Made by a program: the position numbers and the translations under genes | Part shown: piece after piece, positions 40,331 to 52,755 of the stretch | Layout of the letters: the number at the start of each line of letters is the position of its first letter | How positions within the stretch are numbered: position 1 is the first letter of the stretch | Assembly: GCA_947247005.1 (NCBI GenBank) | Contig: OX365956.1 | Location: 11,180,089-11,244,088 of the forward strand | DNA: 64,000 nucleotides | From: Spisula solida | Lineage: Eukaryota; Mollusca; Bivalvia; Venerida; Mactridae | Direction: 5' to 3' | Notes under the pieces: model-generated | Seen by the model: only the letters and a program-made list of their open reading frames with translations | Told to the model about the DNA's origin: nothing | Database searches by the model: none

Positions 40331-40496
40331 ATACCAAAAAATAATAAAAATATCAGACAGGGAAGACATGGAAGACAGCACTCAACTTACACAGCTGAGC
40401 ACAGAAAACATAAAAACAACACAGATCACAATTAAACGGCGCAATGCCTAACATACAACTGATCAACTAAGTCGTTAACAATGCACACGTATACAC

Positions 40497-40781
40497 CCTG
40501 GCTTGAATCTCTAAATAGTTAGTTCCAGGTATCAGCTCAGCTGGTGCTCCGAGTGTCGGGATAATTTGACTGGACAGTTTCCACAGGAATGGAATATTGT
40601 TGGCCATTGCGGGGACTTCGATCCTAGACAACGACATACAACAGTCTTCTAAAGGCAATAATGTAATCACCTTGTTGTAGCTTAGCTTGTAATGGAAGTT
40701 CAGGAACTGGTCGAAACTATCGTCTGGATTACGTAAGTCATTGGTGATCTCCACATTGACTTCAAAACCATGTCTGTGAGA
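40497..40781 (-). CDS. Internal exon of an unidentified minus-strand gene (285 bp, phase 0-0)
   Basis: On the minus strand an acceptor (ctgtttgttttatttaaag) leads into 95 open codons ending at a possible donor, GCCAGG|gtgtat. The exon is symmetric (phase 0 at both ends). The peptide is not low-complexity and looks like a folded, beta-rich extracellular module: it has HGFEVNVEI near the start, FDQFLNFHYKLSY in the middle, an adjacent cysteine pair (EDCCMSLS), one tryptophan (FLWKLSS) and ends PGTNYLEIQAR. I do not recognise the family. No partner exons are evident nearby on this strand, so it is either one exon of a nested gene with long introns or an orphaned, duplicated exon. The frame stays open to a TAG at about 40467 if the donor is not used. 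Confidence 0.5.
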
Positions 40782-41800
40782 CTTTAAATAAAACAAACAG
40801 CCTATGTCTGATCGCATGCTTTAAACAAGAGCATACATTATGCAAACATCATAATACCAATATGCTTTAAATTGTAGCCCACGTTATTTGTTGATGATAA
40901 ATATGTTTGTTGGAAAGCAGCAAGAAGTGATACAATAATTATACGTTTAAATGAGCCACAACATCTTAACATTCTCAAAATTTCGGATTAAGGTTTTCGA
41001 AAATTACAAAACATATTTTGTGACTGTGCTTTTCTTTTGAGTGTTGTAATTTTATCCTTGCATCTTAGATGTTAATATATGTTAATATTATGGAATTTTA
41101 TTTTCATAGTTGTATATTATAACAAATAAATCGGTTGTTTTGGTATTGTATTTAAAATTTGACACTAAAGGCTATGTAGTTATACCGGATGTCGGCAGTC
41201 ACATGACGCATTCAGCTATTCTATTTCCTGTTTTTAATACTTTTAAGTGTAATATATTATTTAACTAATGGAACAAATATTAAATAAATAAAATGTGATA
41301 TGTAACTTTGAATAATTTTGTTACAAAATTATGTAAATTACTAAGCGACTATTCTTCTTAATTCTAACGTTTCGGATGGCGCTGCGACATACATGTTGTC
41401 CGAATGTAAACAAGCCAGATAATATTACACAATAAATATTTGTCAGCATGATGCCCTTGACCTTCAGTATGACGAAATTCATCTTGGTTTGTTTGTTAAA
41501 TTGAAGTAAACAAATATGGCCGAACTATTCGTCTTTGAGGCATAATGTTATCACATATGCTTCGATCAGCGTATTTACATTCTAGAGGGCGTGTCACACG
41601 CGACCTGAAGCAGATATAATTATGCAGTCGTGATTCAACGCTTGGAGTATTGCAATTCCATCAAACCAACCTAAAAGACCACTTCAATACAATAAGAAGA
41701 CTATAAAAAGCACACTCACTCTGATCTTTATTCAAAGATCTCAAGGGTTTTGTCAATATTGAGGTTGAATTATATTGGTTGGCGTCCTTCAACGACCTCT

Positions 41801-42018
41801 GCACGAGTACCATGTTAGAGTACCATCCACGAGTACTACGCACGAGTACCATGTTAGAGTACCATCCACGAGTATCATGCACACCCAGTAACATAATAGA
41901 GTACCATGTTAGAGTACCATCCATGAGTACCATGCACGAGTACCATGTTAGAGTACCATACACGAGTATTATGCAGGAGTACCATCCACGAGTAATACGC
42001 ATTAGTACTATGCATGCT
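41801..42018. repeat. 13-bp minisatellite with 39-bp higher-order unit
   Basis: The basic unit is CACGAGTACCATG, alternating with TTAGAGTACCATC and CACGAGTACTACG, so three 13-mers make a 39-bp unit. About 16 units are present, with a break around 41880-41895. Short frames on both strands with periodic VPSTS- or YSNMVLV-like peptides are products of the repeat. Confidence 0.9.
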
Positions 42019-42483
42019 CATTAACATTGTCACATTGAACCTGTATCCGTTATCTAATACTGTATATCGTAAAACGCGTATCTCAGTGAATGAATCCATG
42101 CACCCGCCTTGATGGCAAGGGGTCGGGTAATGTAATCCCGGAAGTCCGGTCTGATAAGGCCGTTTGGCGATCCATGCGTTGGAGTTCCATGTGTCTATGA
42201 AACCGGTCCTGGTGTCTGGAATTTAAGATATGCATCGGGAAGTACAAAATGTAAATGGGCTGTGAACAGTGAAAATCAGATTACCCTTGAAGGAAATCTG
42301 TTCGTATAATTTATTGAATATTGGTTCTAAGTTGTGTTTATATTAAGATAAATATGCCAGGTTTGAACACATTCAGTATCTCGACACTTTCATGCGGGTG
42401 TCAGTGTATAGCCTGGCAGAACAAATTTATCAAATGTTGACAGAATAGAAAATTCGAATAAAAATGCGATTCCTCGTGAAATG

Positions 42484-42560
42484 AAGTTTTTATTATCATT
42501 ATTATTGTTATTATCATTAATAATGATGATGACAATTATTATTAATGGTAATGATACATG
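42484..42560. repeat. ATT/ATC-rich tract with internal palindrome
   Basis: TTTTTATTATCATTATTATT leads into TTATCATTAATAATGATGAT, giving an inverted arrangement that could form a hairpin (ATTATCATTA against TAATGATGAT). It is a decayed triplet microsatellite with no coding. Confidence 0.5.
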
Positions 42561-42759
42561 TTGTAAGACTTAATAAACTGCACATGAAAAAAATGGAATT
42601 GTAATTAAATGTTTATGTGCAATTAACTATACGATGTTACGTTTTCGTGCCATGGTTGACATATGTAATTATAGGTTGCAAGAACATAATCAAATTGCTG
42701 AGAATGTAATTATGGCGGTCATCTATTCCAAATTCTACGAAAATTAATAGCAAAAACGT

Positions 42760-42780
42760 TTTGTTGTTGTTGTTGTTGTT

Positions 42781-42816
<36 letters not shown>

Positions 42817-42822
42817 GATGAT
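42760..42822 (+). repeat. (TTG)n microsatellite
   Basis: About 20 TTG triplets with one TTA interruption near 42780, ending in GATGATG. It is nearly perfect and therefore probably length-variable between individuals. Confidence 0.95.
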
Positions 42823-45800
42823 GCCGTTATTGTTCTAATTACGTCATAAATCTCATTTTTTTATATTCAAGTTATTTATAAATATATTGAGACATTCTGC
42901 TCTTTCTTGGACATGATTCCATTATTCTCTCTGTGCTAATTGGAAGTTCCTGATAATGATCTTATTTGAATAATTAATACATGTATGCATAATTATGCGG
43001 TGAAAAATGATCCTAAGCAAATTAGCCATTAGAATTCACTTAAGTAATTCTAAAATTCCGTGCAGACGTGAATTAAATTTGTTATTGCGCCTTATGCATG
43101 TTAAAATTCTCATTTACATTTTTAAAAAATATGCTTTGGTAATTTTTCTTTGACGTAAAGTGAAAATTTATGATCAACAGTAAAGAAGGGTGTATGAAAG
43201 CCATGTCTATTTTAGGGTATCTCTTTAAACGTGGGTATCAGATGACCAGAATCTAAAATAACCTCATTAAATTCCACCATACCATCCTAGCTGATATAAT
43301 CATTCTTATATTCATGTGTGAACCCCTTAAATTGAAATTGGATTATCTCATTAATATGAATCGAGGTAAATAAATGAAAGCTTTGATATCATGTGACTTA
43401 TATTCAGACAGTGTCACCTTGCAGTAATGTAACCCTTTCATATACCAGGCACCTGTTCTATACCTTCCAAAACATCTATGCAGATCGTAATTAGCGTCTA
43501 TATTATATACCTTATTTTATAATTTATGCACATGACTTTTTATCACTTTTTTGTTTGATGTAAGTTTTCGCTTTTAGGGAAGAATTTTAGCGTTTCGAAT
43601 TTCAGAAATCCAAAACCCGTCTAACAGGTTTTTGGTAACTTTGGTGAAATATGTTATTTTCTCTTTAGTGAAACATTTCTCTTAGATCAAAAGTTTTGTC
43701 ATCCACATAATTTTTTCTAAATTTCAATGAAACATGATTTATTATTCATTTTACGTGCACAATTTACCGACTTTGATACTGAATTACCGAAAAGGGCTTT
43801 GTGAAAACGGAACGGAAATAATTACCGAATCTGACTTCTACGTTCTGGCGAAACAGAACCGAACATTTACATCTTAAAACTTACACTAAGGTCTCCATTT
43901 AACCTTTAAAACCATGTTGGTTATGTGATCTAATCAGATCTATAAAATGGCACTGTCGCTTTCAATGGTTGTGGGGTCAAACGTTAGGACAGACAATGGT
44001 GTATACAGTAATAAATTGCAAATTAATTTATCTACATTTTACATTTGACAGTTGATTTTATCAGTCTCTTGTAAGGTATTGAAAACGCGTTGATCTCAAA
44101 ATCTCCTTGATCAAATAGAATGAAACTACGTACATTTCTCCATATTGACTTAAGCATTTAGTCAATCCCATTGAACCGATGAGGCTAAGGGCTTGTGTAA
44201 TAAGGGGAACATAAATTGGGTTTGCGTGTCAATGCTGATTAGTAGTTTAAAATAACTGTCAGATACGAGATAAGTAGTATAATTTGGTATAATTTGGCAT
44301 CAAAGTCGTAGGAGGAAGAGTCATCTTGTGTAATAGGAATTCCTTGTCGTGGTCGTGTTTGCATACATTACGGTGGTTAAGTCACTGACTTTAGGTAGAT
44401 TTCATTTATTGCGAAATTAAAATTAGCCAGGTCAGACCAGTGTTGTCATACTGTTCGTCATAGGCTTGCCTATAGTTTGTAGTAGAAACTCATTGGAATT
44501 TATCGCCAACAAATTTCTATGTTGACTTAATGCATAACATCGTCAACGAAATCAATTCTGTAAAAATCTCCATTATACCGTACATAGGGATTTTCCTTTC
44601 AGTCTTTTATATCTATTAATGTACCGCTTTTACCAATGTTTTATATCATACAATTTATTAATAATAAAATTATGTTCATTCGTGTTTTAATTTTATCGGT
44701 CAGCAGTAACTCTTATAATTGACTGTATAAACAGCAATAAGATTTTCCTTTCTCAGAGAAATTTATATTCTAATTACATTTCCGGTTCCTAAAAATCAAA
44801 GCACTAAATGTAGTTTGTAGATCTACTTACATTAACTTCAAGTCCGTTTCCTAAATCCCGGTGGTATTTCGTATGTGACTTTTTTATAAACGATAATTGT
44901 ATTATTTCTAACCTTGTGTGGGAAAGTGTTTCAGTGAGATTAACTTCGTCATTTTGACTATAATCAAGTATTTCCGTTCTGTGTAAAGTTTACTTACATT
45001 ACTAAATTAGCATATTTGTTATAAAATTGGTCTATTGTATACTTTTACGTGATGTATTTGCTTACAGAGGGCAGCGAAAAAAGATAATATTTACATTTTG
45101 ATAGAATAACACATTTTAAAATACATGTGGTACTTAATTGACGCTAAGTCTGTCTTTCATTAAACCGGGGTTCTATTCACGTACACATTTCCGAATAATT
45201 TACATCGATGCAAACAAATATAAATTTTCAGCAGTATGTTGTTTGGCAAGTTTAATTAATCTCAAAACAGTTAATAAAAATAAAAAATGGCGATCTCTGA
45301 CGTCATTACTAAAAGCGTTTTCTTGTAGTCCACTTCCACTTCTGGAAAACACGTGCTGGTCACGTGCAGCACGAGATCTTAGCACGAGATTTATAACCTT
45401 CTTCACAGGTAGAAAGTGACAGCTATTTATGTGAAGTGCTTTCTTCCGAGAAATTAATATTTATTACTAAGTTACGCTTAGTTACCTTATTCTTGTCGAA
45501 TGAACCGAAAATGATGTAAACTTCTGGTTAATTTGACATCATTAGTAGGAAAATATATAATTCTACATTACACGATTATCATGTTCCATCGACTGCCAGA
45601 TTTTATCGCTAAATTTATTAGCCAGATGAACAAATTGGCTTCACTAGGATAATTTTAACTCAAAGACTTATATATCAACTGTTTATTTCACCTGTTACTT
45701 GTGTTTTAGATGTCATACTATATTTCATTTATTTCCTCGTGCTTTTTTGCTGCCCGTCTATTCAAGAAGTTCAGTCGAACTTTTATATTTTTTATATTTT

Positions 45801-46006
45801 ATATTAAGAAAGGTTAAAGGAATGTAAGATTTTGCCAGTATTCTGTATTTCGTATCTGGATCTTCAAAATGGAATCAGCGGAGGTAGAACAAATATAGTG
45901 TTGTCAGAATACATTACAAAAACAAAGACCAAGAATAAAAATAAAAACAACATAACTTCCTAAAACAAAGACTTTTAGTGTAAAACCACTTGGAAAACAT
46001 GTTTCT

Positions 46007-46175
46007 CTCAGTTCTTTCCGGATATCACCCAGCTTGCCAGATGCCACACAGCTTCCGGATACCGCCAAACTCTCCGGATTCCACCGAGCTATCCCAGGTA
46101 CCGAACTTTCCGGATACCACCGAGCATTACGGATTTGGCCGATCTTCACCGTACACCACCGAGCCGTTACGATTG
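46007..46175. repeat. Degenerate minisatellite with CCGGATACCACCGAGC core
   Basis: Seven or so diverged units of about 17-20 bases (TTCCGGATACCACCGAGC and relatives such as CCAGATGCCACACAGCTT) make an unusually GC-rich island. The open frames on both strands across it follow from the repeat and are not taken as genes. Confidence 0.65.
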
Positions 46176-46902
46176 GTATTGAAACCTCTTCAGAGCGACC
46201 AATCAGTCGCACATCCATACAGTAATATCATTCTACCTCATGTACTGGTATAACTACAATTTTATCCATTGTCATGATAATATGGTTAGTGAAATATTGC
46301 ATATGGGTCCATAAACCATGAATGTCGTTCGCTGATTCGTTCAGTACAAAAGAAGTCCAGCATTTTTTTCTCCATCGCATTAAGGAATTTCTGGATCATT
46401 AGTCGTTTATCCCTTACAGGAATGCATCATTAATAACAGTCTGATTTTCTAACGATGATTGATGATCATGTGTGCGACGTTCTTTGATAGAATTTATTGT
46501 TTACTGTCGCTTAAATAGATTGATAATTAGCTTGAAATTAATTGAACACGTTTGCCATGATAAAATGTGTCTCATGTTGCTAATAAAGTAAAATTATTTG
46601 CAGCATTGATGATATAATAAGATAAAATAATGGAGACTAACTTCTGAAACACTTTCACCTTACCCCACCCACTAATAATGTAAGTGATCACCTTGTGTGT
46701 ACGCCTTTAATCATCAGTTGTAATACAGGAATGTTGAGGATTAAAGATGAATAATCTTATTATTTCTTAGATTATCAAACTTGTTTTGTTGCTTTGAGCA
46801 TTTTGAGGGAAGGGAGGTTATCCATTACGATCAAGGGAGGCTTTTTGGATCGAATATAACACTTATAATTCACTCATAGGAACATCCATAATTGCGTATG
46901 CG

Positions 46903-46975
46903 GTCGGCTCCGGTGGTCCAGCGATTAGTACCGTCGCCTTGGAAACGGACGATCCAAGGCGGCGATATACGAAAG
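46903..46975 (+). mobile_element. SINE head (tRNA-like 5' half)
   Basis: GGTGGTCCAGCGATTAGTAC matches a Pol III A box, and CGTCGCCTTGGAAACGGACG then corresponds to the anticodon arm. The minus-strand copy at 48050-48115 has the related CGTCGACTTTTGGAACGG in the same place. The B-box half is missing or displaced: a GTCCCATTCCCGG relic lies near 47095. Confidence 0.5.
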
Positions 46976-48044
46976 TTGTTAAAAAGGTTCTCTTATAGCT
47001 CCGTTGTTTAATGCTCTGCTTTTATGGTAGTTACAGGACTAGTTAGCCCATGTTAGGAGTACGATATCTCCATATGTCTGAAATACTGTCCGTGGTCCCA
47101 TTCCCGGTGGTAATTTATTTTTTTATGTAGCTTAAATCCCAAATTAAATACATTACTAGACCGGCGACGTTGGAAGCTGAAGGCATGCGGCTGTTGTTAC
47201 GAGGCTGTAGATGTAAACCCTTTAATTTTGTACTGTTGACTAGAGGTTGCCGTTGGTGTCTCTGTTTGTTCTTGATAAGTTGTACAGTGCGTATTTTAAT
47301 ACTGAGACATACTGCTCAAATAAACGTGTTTCTAATGTTTAATGAGTTATTAACTAGGATTAACAAACAGAGACAAAACATGAAGATACTGTAACAGTTT
47401 ATGTACTAGGCTTGGCTTCCGGATAACTTCACGTAATTGGTGTAGCTTATGTTTCTCTTAGAATAGTATCCGTATAGTCTCGTGTATCAAGATCGTCTTT
47501 GAAGACTTCGTTGTTATCTTCATCCAAATTATTATCTAATTTCGCCGTCGAAAAAAAAACATATTAAGTGTAATTAACGGCCATTAAAAGACTTTATACG
47601 GATCCAGAAGTATTTTGATTGGGGCACCTGTGTAAGATGTCTCAATTAAGTACGGTATGATAACTCGATGAATTGTGCTAATTATTAAACACATTCTTTT
47701 CTATTGTTATGTACAGTATACTTATACCATTGAAGCAGCAACTCAAAAACATTTTAACCATTAATTGGTTCTTAAAGTTTATTATTTCAGACTTTACCAG
47801 ACTAGCAGGTGTTTTCTCGTGCTCATGAGGCGCATAACTAAATTTATATGCTACTTTAAAATGGTTTTATATCTGCATTAGACTGACTACTGTTTCTTTT
47901 CTTTTGTTTTGAAATTCCGCTTACAGTACAACTCAATCACATTATTCTGACACTAACCAAATAGTCTTGGGTCTAGACTTTGAGGTAAGAGCTAAGTTAC
48001 AGTGTAATGACAAGTACCATGTTAATGACGTTAAGTTTGTTGAG

Positions 48045-48120
48045 TTACTTTGGATCGAACCCGCGACCGTTTTCCGTTCCAAAAGTCGACGCTTCCTCAC
48101 CAGTATATACATGTATATGT
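48045..48120 (-). mobile_element. tRNA-type SINE, minus strand, perfect B box
   Basis: On the minus strand, CTGGTGAGGAAGCGTCGACT, TTTGGAACGG and CGGTCGCGGGTTCGATCC follow in tRNA order. GGGTTCGATCC (48052-48062, complement) is a perfect B box. It shares the anticodon-arm block with 46903-46975. The A-box region is diverged, so it is a relic rather than a functional tRNA. Confidence 0.5.
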
Positions 48121-49504
48121 AGGAGACTTTGTATTACCAAGTATTCAATGTAAGTCGTGTGTGATTTTAGGCATCAGAATATAACACACGATTGTATCTC
48201 TCAGATTACTCGACATTTCTTCAAGATGATGTACACAGTAGCTGGCTGGCTTATTTCAATTATGTGCTTAACATTGAATTGCCTCTTTGTATAATTGCGG
48301 GGAATGTGAGTGGCGCTCTTGGAGATATTTCCATTCCAATTTCCATTTCAAATTCATTTCAATTCTATAAGTGACTATTCACACGTATTTAAGTAGTACC
48401 AAGTAATATCCTCTATACACATTAAGTGTCGGCCACAATCCATGCATTGCATACTTAATGTATAATTCGAAATATGAATTCCTATCACGGGAAAGCTTCT
48501 ACAAAAAATAAAGTCGTTTCACGAAGGTTATTGCTTAAAATAAACATTATTCATCAGACAGAAAATGGTCGGGGTGATTTTATGAAGCATCTTCCAGCAA
48601 TATACAAATCTGATGTTAGCGAGCAACTCACACATGGTTGGTGTTGGTGTGGCACGAGTATGTTTTTTTTGCACTTCACAATAACTTCTCTATCTCATAA
48701 GTTTATTTCCATACTTGAAGACAAATTTAATAAAGAACCAACCGATCAACAGTAATGTATACTACGGGGTCGCATCTCTTTCACACGAGAACAACATTCC
48801 AGGCGAGTCTCTTTGGGAGCCACTTGGATCCCTGTTGCAGTCAAAACAATGCATGACCCTCGGGTTGTATAGTATCATGTCACGAAATCCCCATAAGCCA
48901 TTGCAGAAAGTATAAGACGGTTAACAGAAAGGAGGGATTTAGACTATAATAGTTTAAATGAAATACAGATGGTTTTGTCGACACATATTTCACTATATTT
49001 GTTGGGAGAGTGGAGAGATGAGTGGATGATAGATTTATCATATCGCAGTGGTTTTGACCATGTGATGGCGAACTCAGTTTCTTTACTAAGTGCAAGTATG
49101 ATGGTCATATCTGATAAAAATCTCACAAATGATAATTTTACAATGTCTTTGTTTTAACTCTCTTTGTCATTGTTTTGTCCGGTGGATGAAGTTGTCTATG
49201 TTGACCGGTAGTTTTATGGTCTTGCTTTAAGCCATATTGCAGCTGACCAATGTTTGACCCCCTGACGGCCATATTTGCATGGTAGACAAATGACTGTCCA
49301 TGTTTATGGCGGTCATACTATGAATGCCTCATGTCTGTCCTTGATGTGTATAAACTCAGTTAACGTTTGGTGAAGTTTGTGGTATTACAAATGATCAATC
49401 ATTCCTGATTTGAATATAAACTTGGCTAGTCCTTATTTGAACCCTTGTACTTTGACCATGTGTGTAACCTCCGGACAGGTCATCCCCGTCATCTAGTCGA
49501 TCTA

Positions 49505-49660
49505 ATGTCAAGTAAGTGTGCCATACTCGTATCAGTCGTGACCATCACCTGGTACCTGATATGAAAGTCTCGGTGCCGCTCGATGGTTCGATTCCCATAT
49601 TGGGTACAGGTTATGTGCTTCCGATACATTGACTAACGTCATGTCCTCCATAAACTCAAA
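49505..49660 (+). mobile_element. tRNA-type SINE, best-preserved copy
   Basis: The B box GGTTCGATTCCC (49585-49596) is exact and lies about 60 bases after a tRNA-like head. The tail is GGTTATGTGCTTCCGATACA, then TTGACTAACGTCATGTCCTC and CATAAACTC. The copies at 16.1 kb (GTTATGTACTTTCGC) and 54.3 kb (CTTCCGATACTGGCTACCGC, then CATGTCCTCCA) share the tail. This copy can serve as the reference for the family in the window. Confidence 0.6.
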
Positions 49661-50398
49661 TAATTGCACAAAATGTCTCCAGACCATACATAAAGTATAA
49701 TTAAACAATCAGGGATTGTCTAACAAATCACGGTTGGTATGTCTACAGCTGCTTGCAGTAGAGAACGCCAGTCGCTGTAAGTTTCCCGGAAAACTAGTCA
49801 GGTCACTACATGCCTGACAGAAATGTTGAAAAGCGGAATAAAACTAGAGAAAAGCAAACCAAGACCACAGCAAATACATTGAAACGGTTTTTACTCATTA
49901 CGTCTAAAATGCCAACGAAGTCTTCTTTAAGCATTAGTTTGGATTGATGCGATTTCCCCAGTGTCCTTATTTCATGCAGAAAGTGCCGCTACTTGTCCTG
50001 AACGTTTCATTCCTAAATTGAAACTTATTTGATTTCCTAAAACTGTGTGTTGTAATTGAATGAAGACTGGCTTTGTTTGCTTAAACCTTACACATTTTCT
50101 AGTTTCTACTGCATTTGTCAACATTGTTTTAACAGTTTGAAAAGAAAACGACCAGGCAATTTGTCAGACATATATGTCGCGAGGATATGACCACAGCCAA
50201 TGACATTGGTATTCATAACCTGTACAACCAAACTGCTGGGTGATCCCCTAGTGACCGCCCTACGAACAGAGCTAGTCGGACGTGATGTATGCAATAATTA
50301 ATTATTATTAATTACTGGAGAGCACAATTCTGGCCCTTGAAGAGAAATACCACATGACATTGCAATACGTACACGCATACTGAAAACAATGCATATTT

Positions 50399-50636
50399 GG
50401 GTACTGTTTTATCAAAGCACTTACACAAATCTGAAAGTTACGCTCAAAATTTAATTCTTTGCAATTCATTTACAACTGCAAAATGATAACGGGTATGGTT
50501 TGTAGGAGTTCATTAACCGAATCATTATTAGTACTGCAGCTCATTAACAACACTTTAGGATTTTACACAAACTATAAAGACTTTAAATTTAATCGTAAGT
50601 TAATAATTTCCGTAAGTGCTTTGATAAAAAAGTGCC
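50399..50636. mobile_element. MITE-like element, copy 2 (238 bp)
   Basis: The left terminus GGGTACTGTTTTATCAAAGC then ACTTAC and the right terminus GTAAGTGCTTTGATAAAAAA then GTGCC are inverted repeats of about 25 bases. The interior is collinear with 26739-26953. The element has no coding capacity. Copies 24 kb apart in one window suggest a family that is common in this genome. Confidence 0.8.
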
Positions 50637-52744
50637 AGGTTGTATAAAGGTTCGGTGTGTATTTATAATTACAGGAGTGCAAACGCTTTGTTGAGCGTAT
50701 CTATTTGAGACTAAAAGACATACATTTGTAGTTATTATTATAGATAAATGGAACTGTGCACTGTTTTCTGTGAAGTAATAACACACAAATTCGACCTACA
50801 CCAAACACGCTTATAACGCATACTTGCTGGCGACATACAGGCGTATTAGATTACCAAATATAAAACATAGTAAGCACTAGAACCTTGCACTCCTTGGTAA
50901 TTTGTTATATATAATTCCAATCTTATCGTTCGTGAAGATATTCCTAGATGTTTGTCGTTTTTTGTTAGATTAGATGCGGTAAAAACGTGTAAACAAAAAT
51001 ACCTGACTTGTGAAGAAGACGAACCACACAGAGTACGAAACATACGTTGTGATCGCGTACTTCACACTTTCAGCAAAATGCTTGTCAAATCATTTGTCAG
51101 AAACGTTCATCACTTTGTCAAAAGTGGGAACACAAATATTTAGATGATCCTGGTTGGCTATGTTTATCCTGCGTCTAACTTATAACATGTAGTGTTGTTA
51201 CACTGAGAGACAGACCAGGCGCTACGTTCACAAATAAGACATTAAAGCTTAGACTAAGACTGAAAATGTGGTAAACGTAAAGGCCAGCTACAGGGTATAG
51301 AGGAACACCAACCGGCAGGCAATTAAGCATGTTAGTAGATGTGTACCGATTTTCAGAAAAAATGTGATCATTAGATTATGATAAAATTGAATTAAATATT
51401 TGATGTTGAATTTTTAGTGTACCAAGTAAAACTGAATCTCTCTATGCCTGTGTCCCTTTTACTCTTACGTCGGTGTTTAAACTTGATAGCATTTCTGTAT
51501 AATTGTCACGGCCCACTATTCGCTGGAACTAAATTATATTACAAGAAGAATTTTTTAACATCATGGGAGCGAAAGAACATTCAGTGTTTAGTCTAAACCT
51601 GTATTGCTTATTTCTGTCTCGAAACTATTTGTGAAAATTATCCCGGAAAATGCAGAATATCATTTCAATTGATAAAATTACAAAACGTTACTGGTATTTC
51701 AATTTTAATTGTTAGCGTAAAAAGATTTAATTTTCAGGAAAATTGAACACACCTATTCACACTTACAAGCATGATGTTTAAATTTCATTCAAAAATTGAA
51801 TTATTATTGAACATCATAAACTGTATTTATGTTATGAAACATTTATAGAACCAAATTATAACGTTACGTATGTTTAAATTAAATCAATACAATGTTGCGA
51901 AGTGTGTTTGTAATTTATAAACTTAGTGAATTTTAATGACCAGATGTTTTAAAGTTATTTAACTACATAGCTTTGCTAGCATTGTTAAATTGTTTTAAAC
52001 AGGTGTTTTCAAGGTTTCTGTTTACTGATTTCTGAAATTTTGAATAAAAAGAACACCATTGTAGAACGTAGTACACTTGATGACTTGCAGCTTGATGTAT
52101 GAATATGTGAGGGAGGGGTGAGAAAGAAATAAGGATATACTCTTGATTTATTTACTTGATTTAGACGTAGATGACCAGACGTGGTTGTGGTCATCTTGTG
52201 TCAGTTGTTCACCCCCAGGACGCTATAAAAAGTGATACATGACTGATAAATTAATATACAAACGTTTATAATATATAAGTTAATATATTCGTACATATAG
52301 ACAGTGGCCCGGTCAATGTATGTTTAGGTATGTAGTATGGGTTCAACTATGTACACGTACTGACGGTACTGTAGCTTGAGTCATGTGAAGATCAAGATAA
52401 ATACATCTTAGTTTGTCTGATGTCAGCATGCATTTGTCGTTTTGAAAGTAATACCGTACATCGGATGTAATTCGCAATATTTTCTTTTCGCTATTTTTCG
52501 CGAATTGATTTCCTCGCAAACAAAAATATCTGCATAAAATAAAATAGGTATAGATTTTCATAACATGTAGACTTATCATGAACACTTCAACTGTGACCGA
52601 AATTCGCAAAATGAAGTTCACGGGACTATAAAATGATTTGCAGTAGTTATTGTTATAATCCGCAGTGATTTGTAAATTATATTTATTTCCCTATAAAACA
52701 ACATGAATGTTCACATAAAGTACAAAAAGCGCTTTACAGAAGCA

Positions 52745-52755
52745 CGCATGCGCAG
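52745..52755. promoter_or_regulatory. NRF-1-like motif
   Basis: CGCATGCGCAG matches the core of the conserved NRF-1 site (GCGCATGCGC type). Such GC-rich palindromes are rare in this AT-rich window. There is no adjacent gene start, so function is unproven. Confidence 0.25.

Noticed and set aside
45345..45400. Clustered CACGTG and AGCACGAG motifs that could form a hairpin
   Set aside because: Two E-box-like palindromes close together are suggestive, but there is no nearby gene start and the pairing is imperfect.
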